Positions 27,266 through 36,385 of a stretch of DNA of 64,000 bases are shown here, in pieces (position 1 is the stretch's first letter; each line of letters begins with the position of its first letter). A model generated the notes under the pieces. That model worked only from the letters and a program-made list of their open reading frames with translations. It had not been told where the DNA came from and searched no databases. The translations under genes and the position numbers were made by a program. The stretch covers positions 1,798,001 to 1,862,000 of the forward strand of contig CAVWKG010000016.1 in NCBI GenBank assembly GCA_963755375.1, in the 5' to 3' direction. The stretch comes from Bog-473 sp963755375. GTDB taxonomy: Bacteria; Actinomycetota; Acidimicrobiia; Acidimicrobiales; RAAP-2.

Positions 27266-29257
27266 CTAGTTGGCGATACGGAATATGACCGGCCTGCTCC
27301 TTGCTACGGCCCCGTCGGCATCGACAACCACGCTTTGGACCGCATAATTGCCATTGGGGAGCGCTGCGGTACCCAAGGCTCCGAACCAACCATATAAAGT
27401 GGACCAGGCTCGGACGGTCTGCATGTGACCCATGCCCCTGACTATGAACTTCATGCCCGTGATGGCGAAGACATCATCCGAGGCGGTGGCAACCAGATAC
27501 GTATTTCCCTTCGCTTCGGTTCCCACCTTCGGCTGCTGGACAATTGTGGTGGGTAGTGCCACCGTGGCGGTACGGAAAGCTCCGCGCTGCCACACCAGGA
27601 TGCTGAAACTCTTGCCGAGCCACGCGTGAGTGACATGGAATCCGTCCTTGAGCGCAGCGGACTCGACGGCGCCTTGGTTCACCAAGGGGTGATAGGAGCC
27701 AAGGCTCGAGCCGGTGATCAGCGTCCGAACCCGAGACAGGTCGCGGATGGCCGCCCGCGTGCCGCTCAGCGTCACCGGCGGGACGACTAACGACAGGGGC
27801 TTGGTACCGTCATACCAACCGATCCCGTTGTTGTTGAGAATGTCACTGTCTTGCGCGACGAGGGTAGGAGATGAACCTATGATTCTCGTGACCTGAGCGG
27901 TCATCAGATCGGAGTTGGTACGGAAGGTGCCGCCGCTAGCCACCACCTCCCCCCGATAGGGGGCCGCCGGCCACCACCATCCGCGCCCGGTTGTTTCGCC
28001 CACCAGGCCCACAACCAGGATGCCGGCAAGGACCACCCAGAGGACCGGAAAGAGTCGCCACGACATCTGTCCTAGGACGGCCGCGGCCAGCAGGATGAGG
28101 ATGACGAGCACAGGAAGACCGAAGGCAGTCCCGTTGTTGGAGCTGGTGGAAAGGATCAGGGTGGCGAGTATCGCCCATGTCGGCAGCGTCCACAGAGCCG
28201 TGAGCTTCAACGTGCGGTGGTGCCGCACAACGACCCAGAATGCGGCAACCAGAGCGATGCCCAGGGCCCATGACTCACCCCACCCGAGTTGGGCGAGGGT
28301 CCAACTGGCACGCTGCTTGACGGCATTCACATCAAGTTTCGCCCCCTTCGACGTTTCACCGGTTGACGGCTGGTAACCGGCGCTCTGGAGGTAATGGAGG
28401 GCCGCGTGACCCGACGCCAGCCACCATGGTCCGGCGAGGAGCAGCGTTACTCCCACTGCGCCGAGAGCGGGCAGCCGGAGAACAGTGCCGCTTTTCACCA
28501 TGTCGATTGCCAGGTCGATCCCGGCGACGACGACGAGGGGCACGACATAGACGACGGACATGGACCTCGACAGCAACAAGGCGGCGATCGCCACTCCGAA
28601 GATCAGTGACCACTTCCACTCCCGGAATTGCCGACACCGGATGTAGGAATAGAAGGCCCACACCAGTTCCGCGGCGGTTGGCACGCCGAAATGCAGCATG
28701 AGCGCGTAACTCGAGACGTTCTCGTTGAGGGCAACGGCGAGAGCAGCCACCATTGCCGCCAGCGGTGATATCCACAGCCGGGCCAGGAGGAAGGAACCGC
28801 CCACAAGCACGAGGAGGAACGGGAGCTCCACGGACATGGCGCCGTAGACCCCACCAAGTTCCACGCCGGGCGCTGCCAACGCGGGGACCAACGGCGAGGA
28901 CGATCCGGAATGCAGGAACGTACTGATTGGGTTCCCGCTTTGAAGAATGCCCCGAGCCAGGCTTGCGTAGGAATAGTCGTCCACGTTGATCTGATGCGCG
29001 TGCAGGCGAAACACGAAGAGCACCACCCAGACGACCGTGGTCACGAGAAGCGCGACGATCAGGAACAGGGTTTGCTGCTTGTCCGATTCGGGATCGACCT
29101 CGTCCGGTCTCTCGTCCGTGGTGACCGTTGCGTCAGCGAGCAGCGCACTCACTTCGGATGGAATGGTGGACTCAATGCCCCCTCGGCGTCCCGAGGATGC
29201 TTCTTGAGCGTGTCCGCGGCTGTTGTCGTCATTGGACTTCCCATGAGCTGCCCACAT
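27266..29257 (-). CDS. GT-C-like polytopic membrane protein with C-terminal periplasmic-type domain
   Basis: About 663 aa. A hydrophilic N-terminus of about 70 residues precedes a helix (TLFLIVALLVTTVVWVVLF). The first external loop is HQINVDDYSYASLARGILQSG; its DD pair is placed like the catalytic Asp of GT-C enzymes (PMT/ArnT-like). About ten helices run to residue 430, then 230 residues of mixed beta sequence. ATG 29257 overlaps the end of the upstream Wzt gene by 29 bases, so it is the third gene of the exporter operon. A role in adding a sugar to the exported glycan from a polyprenyl-linked donor is likely but unproved. Confidence 0.78.
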   Translation of the reverse strand: MWAAHGKSNDDNSRGHAQEASSGRRGGIESTIPSEVSALLADATVTTDERPDEVDPESDKQQTLFLIVALLVTTVVWVVLFVFRLHAHQINVDDYSYASLARGILQSGNPISTFLHSGSSSPLVPALAAPGVELGGVYGAMSVELPFLLVLVGGSFLLARLWISPLAAMVAALAVALNENVSSYALMLHFGVPTAAELVWAFYSYIRCRQFREWKWSLIFGVAIAALLLSRSMSVVYVVPLVVVAGIDLAIDMVKSGTVLRLPALGAVGVTLLLAGPWWLASGHAALHYLQSAGYQPSTGETSKGAKLDVNAVKQRASWTLAQLGWGESWALGIALVAAFWVVVRHHRTLKLTALWTLPTWAILATLILSTSSNNGTAFGLPVLVILILLAAAVLGQMSWRLFPVLWVVLAGILVVGLVGETTGRGWWWPAAPYRGEVVASGGTFRTNSDLMTAQVTRIIGSSPTLVAQDSDILNNNGIGWYDGTKPLSLVVPPVTLSGTRAAIRDLSRVRTLITGSSLGSYHPLVNQGAVESAALKDGFHVTHAWLGKSFSILVWQRGAFRTATVALPTTIVQQPKVGTEAKGNTYLVATASDDVFAITGMKFIVRGMGHMQTVRAWSTLYGWFGALGTAALPNGNYAVQSVVVDADGAVARSRPVIFRIAN

Positions 29258-30422
29258 GAAGCGGTGCCGCCACCATGACCCCTTCAGGGGGCTGGAGCAC
29301 GTCGGGGCCGAAGGCATCGAAGGATGCGACGGGCTTCCACGGGAGCAAGGGTCTCTCGGCCCACTTGCCGAAACTCGTCATTGCCGTCCACACGGAGTAG
29401 TGGCCCTTGGGTAGTGGGATGTTGTGGAGTCGGCACCTGACCTCGAAGTCACCTGAGGGGAAAAATCCGTGGTGCTTGGTGATGAAGATGGGGAACGCTG
29501 TTCCCAGCGAGATGCCGACGAAGAAGTCGGCTTCCACCGACTCCGGCGAGTTGAGGGTCATGCGGAACTCGGCATCCTCAAGCGAGAGGACCTGTCCCCC
29601 GTCCGGCCCTGTAATGGACGATTTCAGCATTTGGACCACGCCGTCGTTGGAGGTGGCCAGCGATGCATCCTGTTGAATGGACGACCTGTAGAGAGCAGCT
29701 ACTTCGCTGGTGGGGCCCGCAGCCCTCACTTCTGCATCAGCCAACCACATCGTTTGTTGACACATGGCCTCGACTGACGCGAGATCGTGGGAGACGTAGA
29801 CGAGCGTCGTGCCCTGGCGTACGACCTCCTCGATCCGTTGAATGCACTTCTGCTGGAAATTGGCGTCACCCACCGACAGCACCTCGTCGACGAGAAGGAT
29901 GTCGGGCTCCAGGAAGGCAGCGATCGAGAAACCGAGCCGCATCTGCATGCCGAGGGAAAAGAACTTGACCTGGCGATCGATCGCGTCCGCGAGCCCGGCG
30001 AAGTCCACGATCTGATCGAATCGATCGTGGGTGATCTTGCGGCGCATGCCGAGCACTGCGCCGTAAAGGAAGATGTTCTCGCGCCCGGTCAGGTCGGGAT
30101 GGATGCCACTCGTCACGCTGAGGAGCGCACCCATGCGCCCCTCTACCTCGCATACGCCAGCCGACTGGTAAGTGACCTTGCTGATGATCTTGAGGAGGGT
30201 GGTCTTCCCCGAGCCGTTGATGCCGATGAGTCCATAGGTCCCCCCGGGTTCCACGTCGAGGCTGACATCTTTCAGGACCCAGCGGTAGTCCCTACGCGTC
30301 CCCTGGGTGATCGAGCGACGCATGCGGACGAGCTGGTCGTAGAACAGCGGAGCGGTGCGATCGGCGCGGAACTTCTTCCACACGCGCTCCACGTGGATGG
30401 TCCCGTTAGGCAATGTCGGCAA
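29229..30422 (-). CDS. wzt: ABC-2 exporter ATPase, Wzt/TagH-like, with C-terminal glycan-binding-type domain
   Basis: ATP-binding subunit of a polysaccharide exporter (397 aa). The nucleotide-binding domain (about 1-240) has Walker A GLIGINGSGKTTLLK, the Wzt-typical LLSVTSGIHPDLTGRENIFLY split over normal spacing, signature FSLGMQMRLGFS, and Walker B ILLVDEVLSVGD followed by the switch His (VYVSHD). Residues about 260-397 form an added beta-rich domain like the Wzt C-terminus, which in some O-antigen systems recognises the chain end and so sets specificity. It overlaps the permease gene by 17 bases. Confidence 0.93.
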   Translation of the reverse strand: MPTLPNGTIHVERVWKKFRADRTAPLFYDQLVRMRRSITQGTRRDYRWVLKDVSLDVEPGGTYGLIGINGSGKTTLLKIISKVTYQSAGVCEVEGRMGALLSVTSGIHPDLTGRENIFLYGAVLGMRRKITHDRFDQIVDFAGLADAIDRQVKFFSLGMQMRLGFSIAAFLEPDILLVDEVLSVGDANFQQKCIQRIEEVVRQGTTLVYVSHDLASVEAMCQQTMWLADAEVRAAGPTSEVAALYRSSIQQDASLATSNDGVVQMLKSSITGPDGGQVLSLEDAEFRMTLNSPESVEADFFVGISLGTAFPIFITKHHGFFPSGDFEVRCRLHNIPLPKGHYSVWTAMTSFGKWAERPLLPWKPVASFDAFGPDVLQPPEGVMVAAPLHVGSSWEVQ

Positions 30423-31341
30423 AGTTCACCTCCAATCGCTTGAAGATCCGATAGCCCAGCAGCAGGTAGAGGGTGGCACCTACGATGGCCGCCAGCAGGG
30501 GCCCCGGGACAGGGTTCTGCCCGAGGAGCATGGCGCGACGGGTATCGTCGATCACCGGCCCCAACGGGCTGAAGAAGCCGTACACGAGTTGCCAGTTCTT
30601 AGGGACGCGCTTGAACTGCCAGATCACCGGGGTGGCGAACAGTCCCAACATGATGATGATGGGAAGTACCTGGGCCAGGTCCCGCATCTGGATGATCAAT
30701 GCGGAGACCATGACGGTTATCCCGACGGTGAAGGCGAGCTCGATCAGGATGAACAGCGGCACCCAGACCGTGGTGGGCTTGGGAACGAAGCGGTACAAGA
30801 CAAAGAGCAACACCAGTGGGATCCACGCCAGGACCGAGTTCACCACCGTCACCAGTACGGTCTCGAGGGGGAAGCATTCCCGCGGGAACTGCGTCTTGCT
30901 CATCAGGGCGTTGTTGGTCAGCAGCGAGTTGCCACCGGTCCCCAGAGCACCGGCGAAGAAGGTCCAACAGAGGATTCCGATATACGCGAGGATCGGGTAT
31001 GGGATCCCTGGAATCCCGTTCGACGACGACCGGGAGAAGATAATAGTGAAGATGCCCAGCATCGCCAGAGGGAAGATCAGCGCCCAGAGAAATCCCAAGG
31101 TGGCCTGCTTGTACTGGGCCCGGATGTCCCGCTCGGCCAGTGTGTAGATGATGTCCCGGCTCGCCCAGAGAGTTCGGAGCGACGTTCTCAGCCGTGCCTC
31201 GTGACGGTAGATGATGTCGGCCGATGGCTCGGCCGGTGCCACCGGTACCGCCCCCGCTGGTCCCTCGCCCACTCCGGACTTGCCCGCGGGCAGATCCACC
31301 CCCCCCTCCGAGGGACTCGGCAAGGTCATCGAATGCGTCAC
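30406..31341 (-). CDS. wzm: ABC-2 exporter permease, Wzm/TagG-like
   Basis: Membrane subunit (311 aa) of the glycan exporter. A Pro/Gly-rich N-terminus of about 45 residues is followed by LAERDIRAQYKQATLGFLWA, the amphipathic entry typical of Wzm/TagG. Then come six helices, including PLAMLGIFTIIFSR, and the conserved FATPVIWQF. First gene of the exporter operon with wzt and a GT-C-like gene, divergent from the GT4 gene at 31455 over a 113-bp promoter region. Its presence, with no Wzx seen, points to ABC-dependent export of a glycan finished in the cytoplasm. Confidence 0.92.
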   Translation of the reverse strand: MTHSMTLPSPSEGGVDLPAGKSGVGEGPAGAVPVAPAEPSADIIYRHEARLRTSLRTLWASRDIIYTLAERDIRAQYKQATLGFLWALIFPLAMLGIFTIIFSRSSSNGIPGIPYPILAYIGILCWTFFAGALGTGGNSLLTNNALMSKTQFPRECFPLETVLVTVVNSVLAWIPLVLLFVLYRFVPKPTTVWVPLFILIELAFTVGITVMVSALIIQMRDLAQVLPIIIMLGLFATPVIWQFKRVPKNWQLVYGFFSPLGPVIDDTRRAMLLGQNPVPGPLLAAIVGATLYLLLGYRIFKRLEVNFADIA

Positions 31342-31454
31342 CTCCGCCCGCGGACGCAGGCCTTTCGTTCACGCCGGCAAGACGGGTCATAGTATGCCAC
31401 CCCGCGAACACCAAACGAGCAGGAAGCGGAGGCTCCGGCCGGTACTATCGACGG

Positions 31455-32621
31455 GTGGGCTTTCAAGAGGGGTTGCGGGCCCGCGAGCCGGGCGGACGCC
31501 TCCGTGTGCTGCTGGTGATCAAGTGCCTCGGCTACGGAGGCGCAGAGCGGCTGCTGGCGGATATGGTGGCGGGCGCGGACGAGCAACGGCTCCACTACGA
31601 AGTGGCGTACGTACTCCGGAGCCAGGACGCCCTCGTGCCGGCGATCGTGGCCGGCGGGACGCCAGTGCACTCGCTCGGTGCGGCCCATAATGCGGATCTG
31701 CGGTGGATGGTGGCCTTCCGGCACCTGCTGGGACAGGGGCACTACGACGTGGTGCACTTCCACCTCCCCTACGCGGCCGCTCTGGGGCAGCTGGTGGTGG
31801 ATTCGCTGCCCCGCTCCGTGCGCCCGGGTGTCGTCTACACCGAGCACAGCCTGTGGGACCGAGCGAAACTCGTGAACAGAGTGCTCCTGCGTGCCTCGAT
31901 GGGAAAGGGGGAGCGGCTGGTGACGGTGTCACAGGCTTCCTACGATGCCCTTCCGACTCCATTGCGGCGGCGCGCCACGACGGTGGTGCACGGCGTCGAT
32001 CTGTCCCGGTCGGACTCACTGATCGCCCGCCGCCAGGAACTCCGGACCCTTGTTCGGTCGGAGCTCGGGGTGGACCACGACGAGCTTCTCTTCCTGACCG
32101 TCGCAAATCTCCGTCCCGAGAAGGGATACGACGTCTTGCTCGCTGCGGCCCGATCCATCGCGGACAGCGGCCTACCCATCCGCATCGCCGCGGTGGGCCG
32201 CGGTCCGCTGAGCGAGATCCTCCACGCACGCCACGCCGAGTTCGAGCTTGGAGATCGGTTTCAGTTCCTCGGCCAGCGCGACGACGTCCCGCAGCTCTTG
32301 GCCGGCGCAGACGCATTCGTCCTGGCGTCTCTGCAAGAGGGGCTCCCGGTGGCGTTGATGGAAGCCACCAGTGTCGGGTTACCGATTGTTGCGAGTGATA
32401 TCGGTGGCGTGCCCCAGATGCTCGAGAACGAAGTCGACGCCCTCCTCGTCACGCCGGGTGACCCGGCGATGCTCTTCCAGGCCATGAAGCGGCTGTCTTC
32501 CGATCCCGAACTGCGAGAGCGGCTCGGCCAGAGGGCGAAACTCCGGAGCGCGATGTTCGACATCGCCGAGGCCAGCCGGGCGGTCGGCGAAATCTACATG
32601 CAGGTGGCGCGCGCTCATTGA
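31455..32621 (+). CDS. GT4 glycosyltransferase
   Basis: About 388 aa, GT-B fold. The N-terminal acceptor domain begins RVLLVIKCLGYGGAERLLAD, a pattern of capsule and EPS GT4 enzymes, with VVHFHLPYAA and YTEHSLWDR. The donor-binding half has FLTVANLRPEKGYDVLLAAA, VGRGPLSEIL and the E-x7-E motif in LQEGLPVALMEATSVGLP. GTG 31455 gives a start just before the first strand; longer in-frame starts would run into the divergent promoter region. The next GT4 gene follows two bases after its stop, so the two are co-transcribed. Confidence 0.9.
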   Translation: MGFQEGLRAREPGGRLRVLLVIKCLGYGGAERLLADMVAGADEQRLHYEVAYVLRSQDALVPAIVAGGTPVHSLGAAHNADLRWMVAFRHLLGQGHYDVVHFHLPYAAALGQLVVDSLPRSVRPGVVYTEHSLWDRAKLVNRVLLRASMGKGERLVTVSQASYDALPTPLRRRATTVVHGVDLSRSDSLIARRQELRTLVRSELGVDHDELLFLTVANLRPEKGYDVLLAAARSIADSGLPIRIAAVGRGPLSEILHARHAEFELGDRFQFLGQRDDVPQLLAGADAFVLASLQEGLPVALMEATSVGLPIVASDIGGVPQMLENEVDALLVTPGDPAMLFQAMKRLSSDPELRERLGQRAKLRSAMFDIAEASRAVGEIYMQVARAH

Positions 32622-32623
32622 GC

Positions 32624-33823
32624 ATGCTGGTTGGGAAGAAACTGGTGCACGTCACCACCGTCGACATGAGCCTCGTCCTGCTCCTCGGCCCGCAGCTCCG
32701 AGCCTTTGCCGCTGCAGGGATCGACGTGGTCGGAGTGTCAGCTCCGGGGCCGTTCGTACCGCAACTGGAGTCGTGGGGCATCCGTCACGAGCCCCTTCGA
32801 CATGCCACTCGGTCCGCCGCCCCCGTCCAGGATCTGATGGCGTTCGTGGAGCTGTGGCGCCTGTTCCGGCGCCTCACGCCCGACATCGTCCACACTCACA
32901 ACCCCAAGCCAGGTCTCTACGGACGTGTGGCGGCCCGGGCCGCCGGAGTTCCCGGAGTGGTCAACACCGTGCACGGCCTCTACGCGAGCCCTGAGGACGG
33001 ACCCTCGCGCCGGGCGGTCGTGTACGCCCTCGAGCGGGCAGCGTCGCAGTGCTCAGGGGCCGAACTGGTCCAGAATCCCGAGGACTTCCGCGTGCTGGCG
33101 CGTCTCGGCGTGCCGAGCGACAAGCTGGTACTGCTCGGCAACGGAGTCGATCTGGAACGATTCCGCCCGCGGTCCGACCAGGAGCGACAGCGGGCTCGGG
33201 CGAACCTCGGAGTGGACACAGACGCCGTCGTGGTCGGCACGGTCGGACGCCTTGTCTGGCAGAAGGGCTTCCATGAGCTCTTTGCGGCGGCAGCCCGGCT
33301 GCGCGACACACGGCCGGAGATCGTCTTCGTGGTGGTGGGCGGATCCGACGCGGGCAAGGCCGACGCCATCACATCCGAGCAGCTGGCTGACGCCCGTGGC
33401 CGCGGGCACATCGTGTTCACTGGGTCCCGGGACGACATGGAACGCGTCTACCCGGGTTTCGACCTTTTCGTGCTCCCGTCACACCGCGAGGGCTTTCCCC
33501 GTTCGGCAATGGAGGCCGCGGCCAGCGCAGTGCCCGTGATCGCCACGGACATCAGAGGTTGCCGTCAGGTGGTCGCACACGGGCAAACTGGCCTCCTCGT
33601 TCCCCTCCACGATCCCCTACGACTTGCCACGGCAATCGAGGAACTGGCACTCGACCCCGCCCTCCGCCGGCGGATGGGCGTCGCTGGCCGACGAAAGGCC
33701 GAGGCCGAGTTCGACGACCAAGCCGTGATCTCCAAGACGCTGGACGCCTACGAGCGAGTGCTCACCTCCGCCAAGTCCCCGAAGAGGCGCCGGATGCCCT
33801 GGTCGACCTCGCGACTGTCGTAG
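32624..33823 (+). CDS. GT4 glycosyltransferase
   Basis: About 399 aa. The N-terminal half reads KLVHVTTVDMSLVLLLGPQL, DIVHTHNPKPGLYGRVAAR and VVNTVHGLYASPED. The C-terminal half has VGTVGRLVWQKGFHELFAAA, FTGSRDDMERVYPGFDLFVL and the donor motif REGFPRSAMEAAASAVPVIA. The pattern is that of capsular GT4 transferases (PglA/CapM-like). ATG 32624 is chosen; TTG 32618 overlaps the previous stop and is possible. The 3' end overlaps a converging GT4 gene by 76 bases, all coding in both. Confidence 0.9.
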   Translation: MLVGKKLVHVTTVDMSLVLLLGPQLRAFAAAGIDVVGVSAPGPFVPQLESWGIRHEPLRHATRSAAPVQDLMAFVELWRLFRRLTPDIVHTHNPKPGLYGRVAARAAGVPGVVNTVHGLYASPEDGPSRRAVVYALERAASQCSGAELVQNPEDFRVLARLGVPSDKLVLLGNGVDLERFRPRSDQERQRARANLGVDTDAVVVGTVGRLVWQKGFHELFAAAARLRDTRPEIVFVVVGGSDAGKADAITSEQLADARGRGHIVFTGSRDDMERVYPGFDLFVLPSHREGFPRSAMEAAASAVPVIATDIRGCRQVVAHGQTGLLVPLHDPLRLATAIEELALDPALRRRMGVAGRRKAEAEFDDQAVISKTLDAYERVLTSAKSPKRRRMPWSTSRLS

Positions 33824-34977
33824 CGGTCCAGATAGCGGGCTTCCGCCGCCTCGGTGAGGCGCACGCGCAGCTGAGCGTCACGGAGTAAGCGCACGACGGC
33901 GGCGGCGAACTGCTCCGGATCGTCCGCTATCAGCAGATGCACGCCGTCTTCGACGTCCAGTCCCTCTGCGCCGAGGCTCGTCGACACCACCGGCACACGG
34001 TGTGCGAAAGACTCGAGGATCTTCACTCGGGTGCCACCTCCGTAGCGCACCGGAACCACGGCGACCGACGCACGCGCCAGTTCGCTTTCCATGGAGGCGA
34101 CCTCGCCGACCACGGTCAGCGCCCCGGGTTGGTGCAATCGCATGACGCTTGTGGCCGGACGGCCTACCAATCGTACCTCGGTCCCCGGGACGGCCGCCCG
34201 GATGCGGGGGGAGATGGCGGCCGCCGTCCATTGCGCCCCGTCGATGTTGGGAGGGTATCCGAAGCTTCCCTGGAAAAGCACGACAGGCGGCCCACTGGAG
34301 GCGGGGTTCCCGGCGGGGCGCTGCGGCCGCGGGTATGTGTTGGGGATCACCATGACGTTGGGCAGTGCGGACCTGGCTGCGTCCAGCTCGCTGGGAACCA
34401 CGACCCGCTCGACGCGGGCGGCCACCGACTGCTGGAATCGGCGCCAATCGCCGCCGTTGAGCCTGGCCTGGTACCAGGCCAGGCGGGTCCGCACCGAGCC
34501 GAGCGCGCCGGTCGATCGAAGCTGGTCGGCCAACAGTTCGGACCGCAGTCCGGATTTGACGTCCTCGAGGTCCATCAGGTCGACGACAGTCGGGCCGAGG
34601 TCGGGCCGTCCCGTCCATTCGTACGAGGATGGTCTCGAGAACCACACCACGTCATAGGGCGGACGGGCCCAGTCGTGCAGGACACGTCGAGGGGTACGGT
34701 CGGCTCGGGACACGGCCACCTCGATCGGGACGCTCCGGCGGGCCGCCCAATCCAAGCGCCATCGGAGTTGGGGCGACGTACGCGGGTTCTGCACACCCAC
34801 TGCACGCAGCACGGGAACGGCCGGTGGTATCGTCAAGGCCGATCGGCGCTGGTCGTGGATCACGAACAGATCCAGGTCGGCCATCGATGCCACTGCGTCC
34901 ACGACCTGGGCCAGGCGGACAAGCCCGCCGCCGAGGGGCGGCCATGGCAGGTCGTGGGCCACGATCAGTGCTCTCAC
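33748..34977 (-). CDS. GT4 glycosyltransferase, paralogue of its upstream neighbour
   Basis: A 409-aa GT4 protein: MRALIVAHDLPWPPLGGGLVR, VVDLMDLEDVKSGLR, VVLFQGSFGYPPNIDGAQW, and the nucleotide-sugar loop RYGGGTRVKILESFAHRVPV followed by VSTSLGAEGLDVEDG. Closely similar in layout and sequence to the gene at 34974-36233, so the two probably arose by tandem duplication. GTG 34977 overlaps that gene's stop as GTGA. These GT4 proteins lack the usual N-terminal GGAE loop. Donor and acceptor cannot be assigned. Confidence 0.88.
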   Translation of the reverse strand: MRALIVAHDLPWPPLGGGLVRLAQVVDAVASMADLDLFVIHDQRRSALTIPPAVPVLRAVGVQNPRTSPQLRWRLDWAARRSVPIEVAVSRADRTPRRVLHDWARPPYDVVWFSRPSSYEWTGRPDLGPTVVDLMDLEDVKSGLRSELLADQLRSTGALGSVRTRLAWYQARLNGGDWRRFQQSVAARVERVVVPSELDAARSALPNVMVIPNTYPRPQRPAGNPASSGPPVVLFQGSFGYPPNIDGAQWTAAAISPRIRAAVPGTEVRLVGRPATSVMRLHQPGALTVVGEVASMESELARASVAVVPVRYGGGTRVKILESFAHRVPVVSTSLGAEGLDVEDGVHLLIADDPEQFAAAVVRLLRDAQLRVRLTEAAEARYLDRYDSREVDQGIRRLFGDLAEVSTRS

Positions 34978-36233
34978 GGCGCCTTCAACGCCTCGCCGGC
35001 CACGGCGGTCAGCGCGATTTCGGCGACCTGGCCCTCGATGACCTGCCGCTCGAACGCGTCGAGATAGCGCTGGTGCGCTGCGTCAACCAGGCGCCGGCGC
35101 AGGTCCGGCTCGTTGAGCAGCCGGGCGCAGGACGCAGCCAATCCCTGTGCCGTGTCTGCGAGTAGCAGATGGCGGCCGTCCTCGACGCCCAGGCCCTCTG
35201 CGCCGAGCGTGGTGGAGGCGACGGGTATCCGGTGGGCGAAAGCCTCGATGATCTTGACGCGCGTGCCACTGCCGAAACGAATGGGCACCACGACCACATC
35301 CGCCCGCCGCAGCTCGGTCATTATGTCCGGCACTGGCCCGACCACTGTGATCGCCGGAGGGCGCTGGAGGCTCATATTGCCCGGTTGCCCCAACCCGACG
35401 ATACGGATGCGGGCCTCGGGGACCAGGTCGCGGAGTGCCGGAGCGATGTGGTCGACCAGCCATTGCACGGCGTCGGCATTCGGTGGGTACCGCAAGGTGC
35501 CGTGGAACAGCACCACCGGCGGGCGCCCGACCTCGACCCGTCCGACCGGCTTGTCTGGACGCGCATAGCCATTGGACACGACGGCTACCCGCCGGAGTCC
35601 GCTCGAGGTGGCCCGATCGGCCTCGAGTGGGCTGCAGACGACGGTTCGGGCGACTTGCGGCGACACCGAGCGATACAGCCGGTCCCAGCGAAGGGCTTCG
35701 ATCTGCGAAAAACCCCGGCCGGGCAGGCGCCGCCACCGGCTGCGGGCGGTAGGCCCACGCCGGTCGCGCGCAAGCGGATCGGGCCTACCATCGGTGGGGT
35801 CGATCGCGAGGCGACCCCTGATCTTGTAGTGCTCGAGATCGTCGAGGTCGAGCACCGTTGGTGCCAGGCGGGGCCTACCGGCAAGGAGCCAGGCTCGCAC
35901 GTCATAGCACCACACCAGGTCATAGGCGTCGGTGGTGAACCGCGCCAGAGCGCGGGAGACCCGGTCACGTTCGCCGATCGGAATCTCCAACGGCAACTGC
36001 GGATGGGCCACGCCACCGAACCGAGCCCCACCGAGCCGGACTGGGACCCGGCGGACGTTCTCGAGCCCGAACGATGGATCCGGCTCGTCGAAATCGATGG
36101 CGTCTTCGGGCGTGATGGAGAAGAGTTCGGTCGGACCGCACCGGGACAGAGCGTGCAATGTGGTGTGGAGACGGAGCCGAAACCCGCTGTTGGCCGGCCA
36201 CGGATACTCGTAGGCGACCACCAACGTACGCAT
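34974..36233 (-). CDS. GT4 glycosyltransferase, first of a tandem paralogous pair
   Basis: A 419-aa protein: RTLVVAYEYPWPANSGFRLRL, VLDLDDLEHYKIRGR, VVLFHGTLRYPPNADAVQWL, and RFGSGTRVKIIEAFAHRIPV with ASTTLGAEGLGVEDG. The ATG at 36233 gives the family-like N-terminus; a longer start at 36329 adds 32 residues with no match to the paralogue. It is coupled by a 4-base overlap to the next gene and divergent from the GT4 gene at 36386. The duplicated pair may add two like sugars or have split specificities. Confidence 0.88.
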   Translation of the reverse strand: MRTLVVAYEYPWPANSGFRLRLHTTLHALSRCGPTELFSITPEDAIDFDEPDPSFGLENVRRVPVRLGGARFGGVAHPQLPLEIPIGERDRVSRALARFTTDAYDLVWCYDVRAWLLAGRPRLAPTVLDLDDLEHYKIRGRLAIDPTDGRPDPLARDRRGPTARSRWRRLPGRGFSQIEALRWDRLYRSVSPQVARTVVCSPLEADRATSSGLRRVAVVSNGYARPDKPVGRVEVGRPPVVLFHGTLRYPPNADAVQWLVDHIAPALRDLVPEARIRIVGLGQPGNMSLQRPPAITVVGPVPDIMTELRRADVVVVPIRFGSGTRVKIIEAFAHRIPVASTTLGAEGLGVEDGRHLLLADTAQGLAASCARLLNEPDLRRRLVDAAHQRYLDAFERQVIEGQVAEIALTAVAGEALKAP

Positions 36234-36385
36234 GCACACCCCGTAGGCTCGACACTTGGCGGCTGGACCGATCATCCCTGTCGCCCCAGGTCGGCAAGCG
36301 TAGCGGAACGGCGCGGCAATCAGGCTCAACCGACTCCGCTGTTAACATCGCACGCTGCTCACGTGGACGGAGAGGGAAGAAATCG

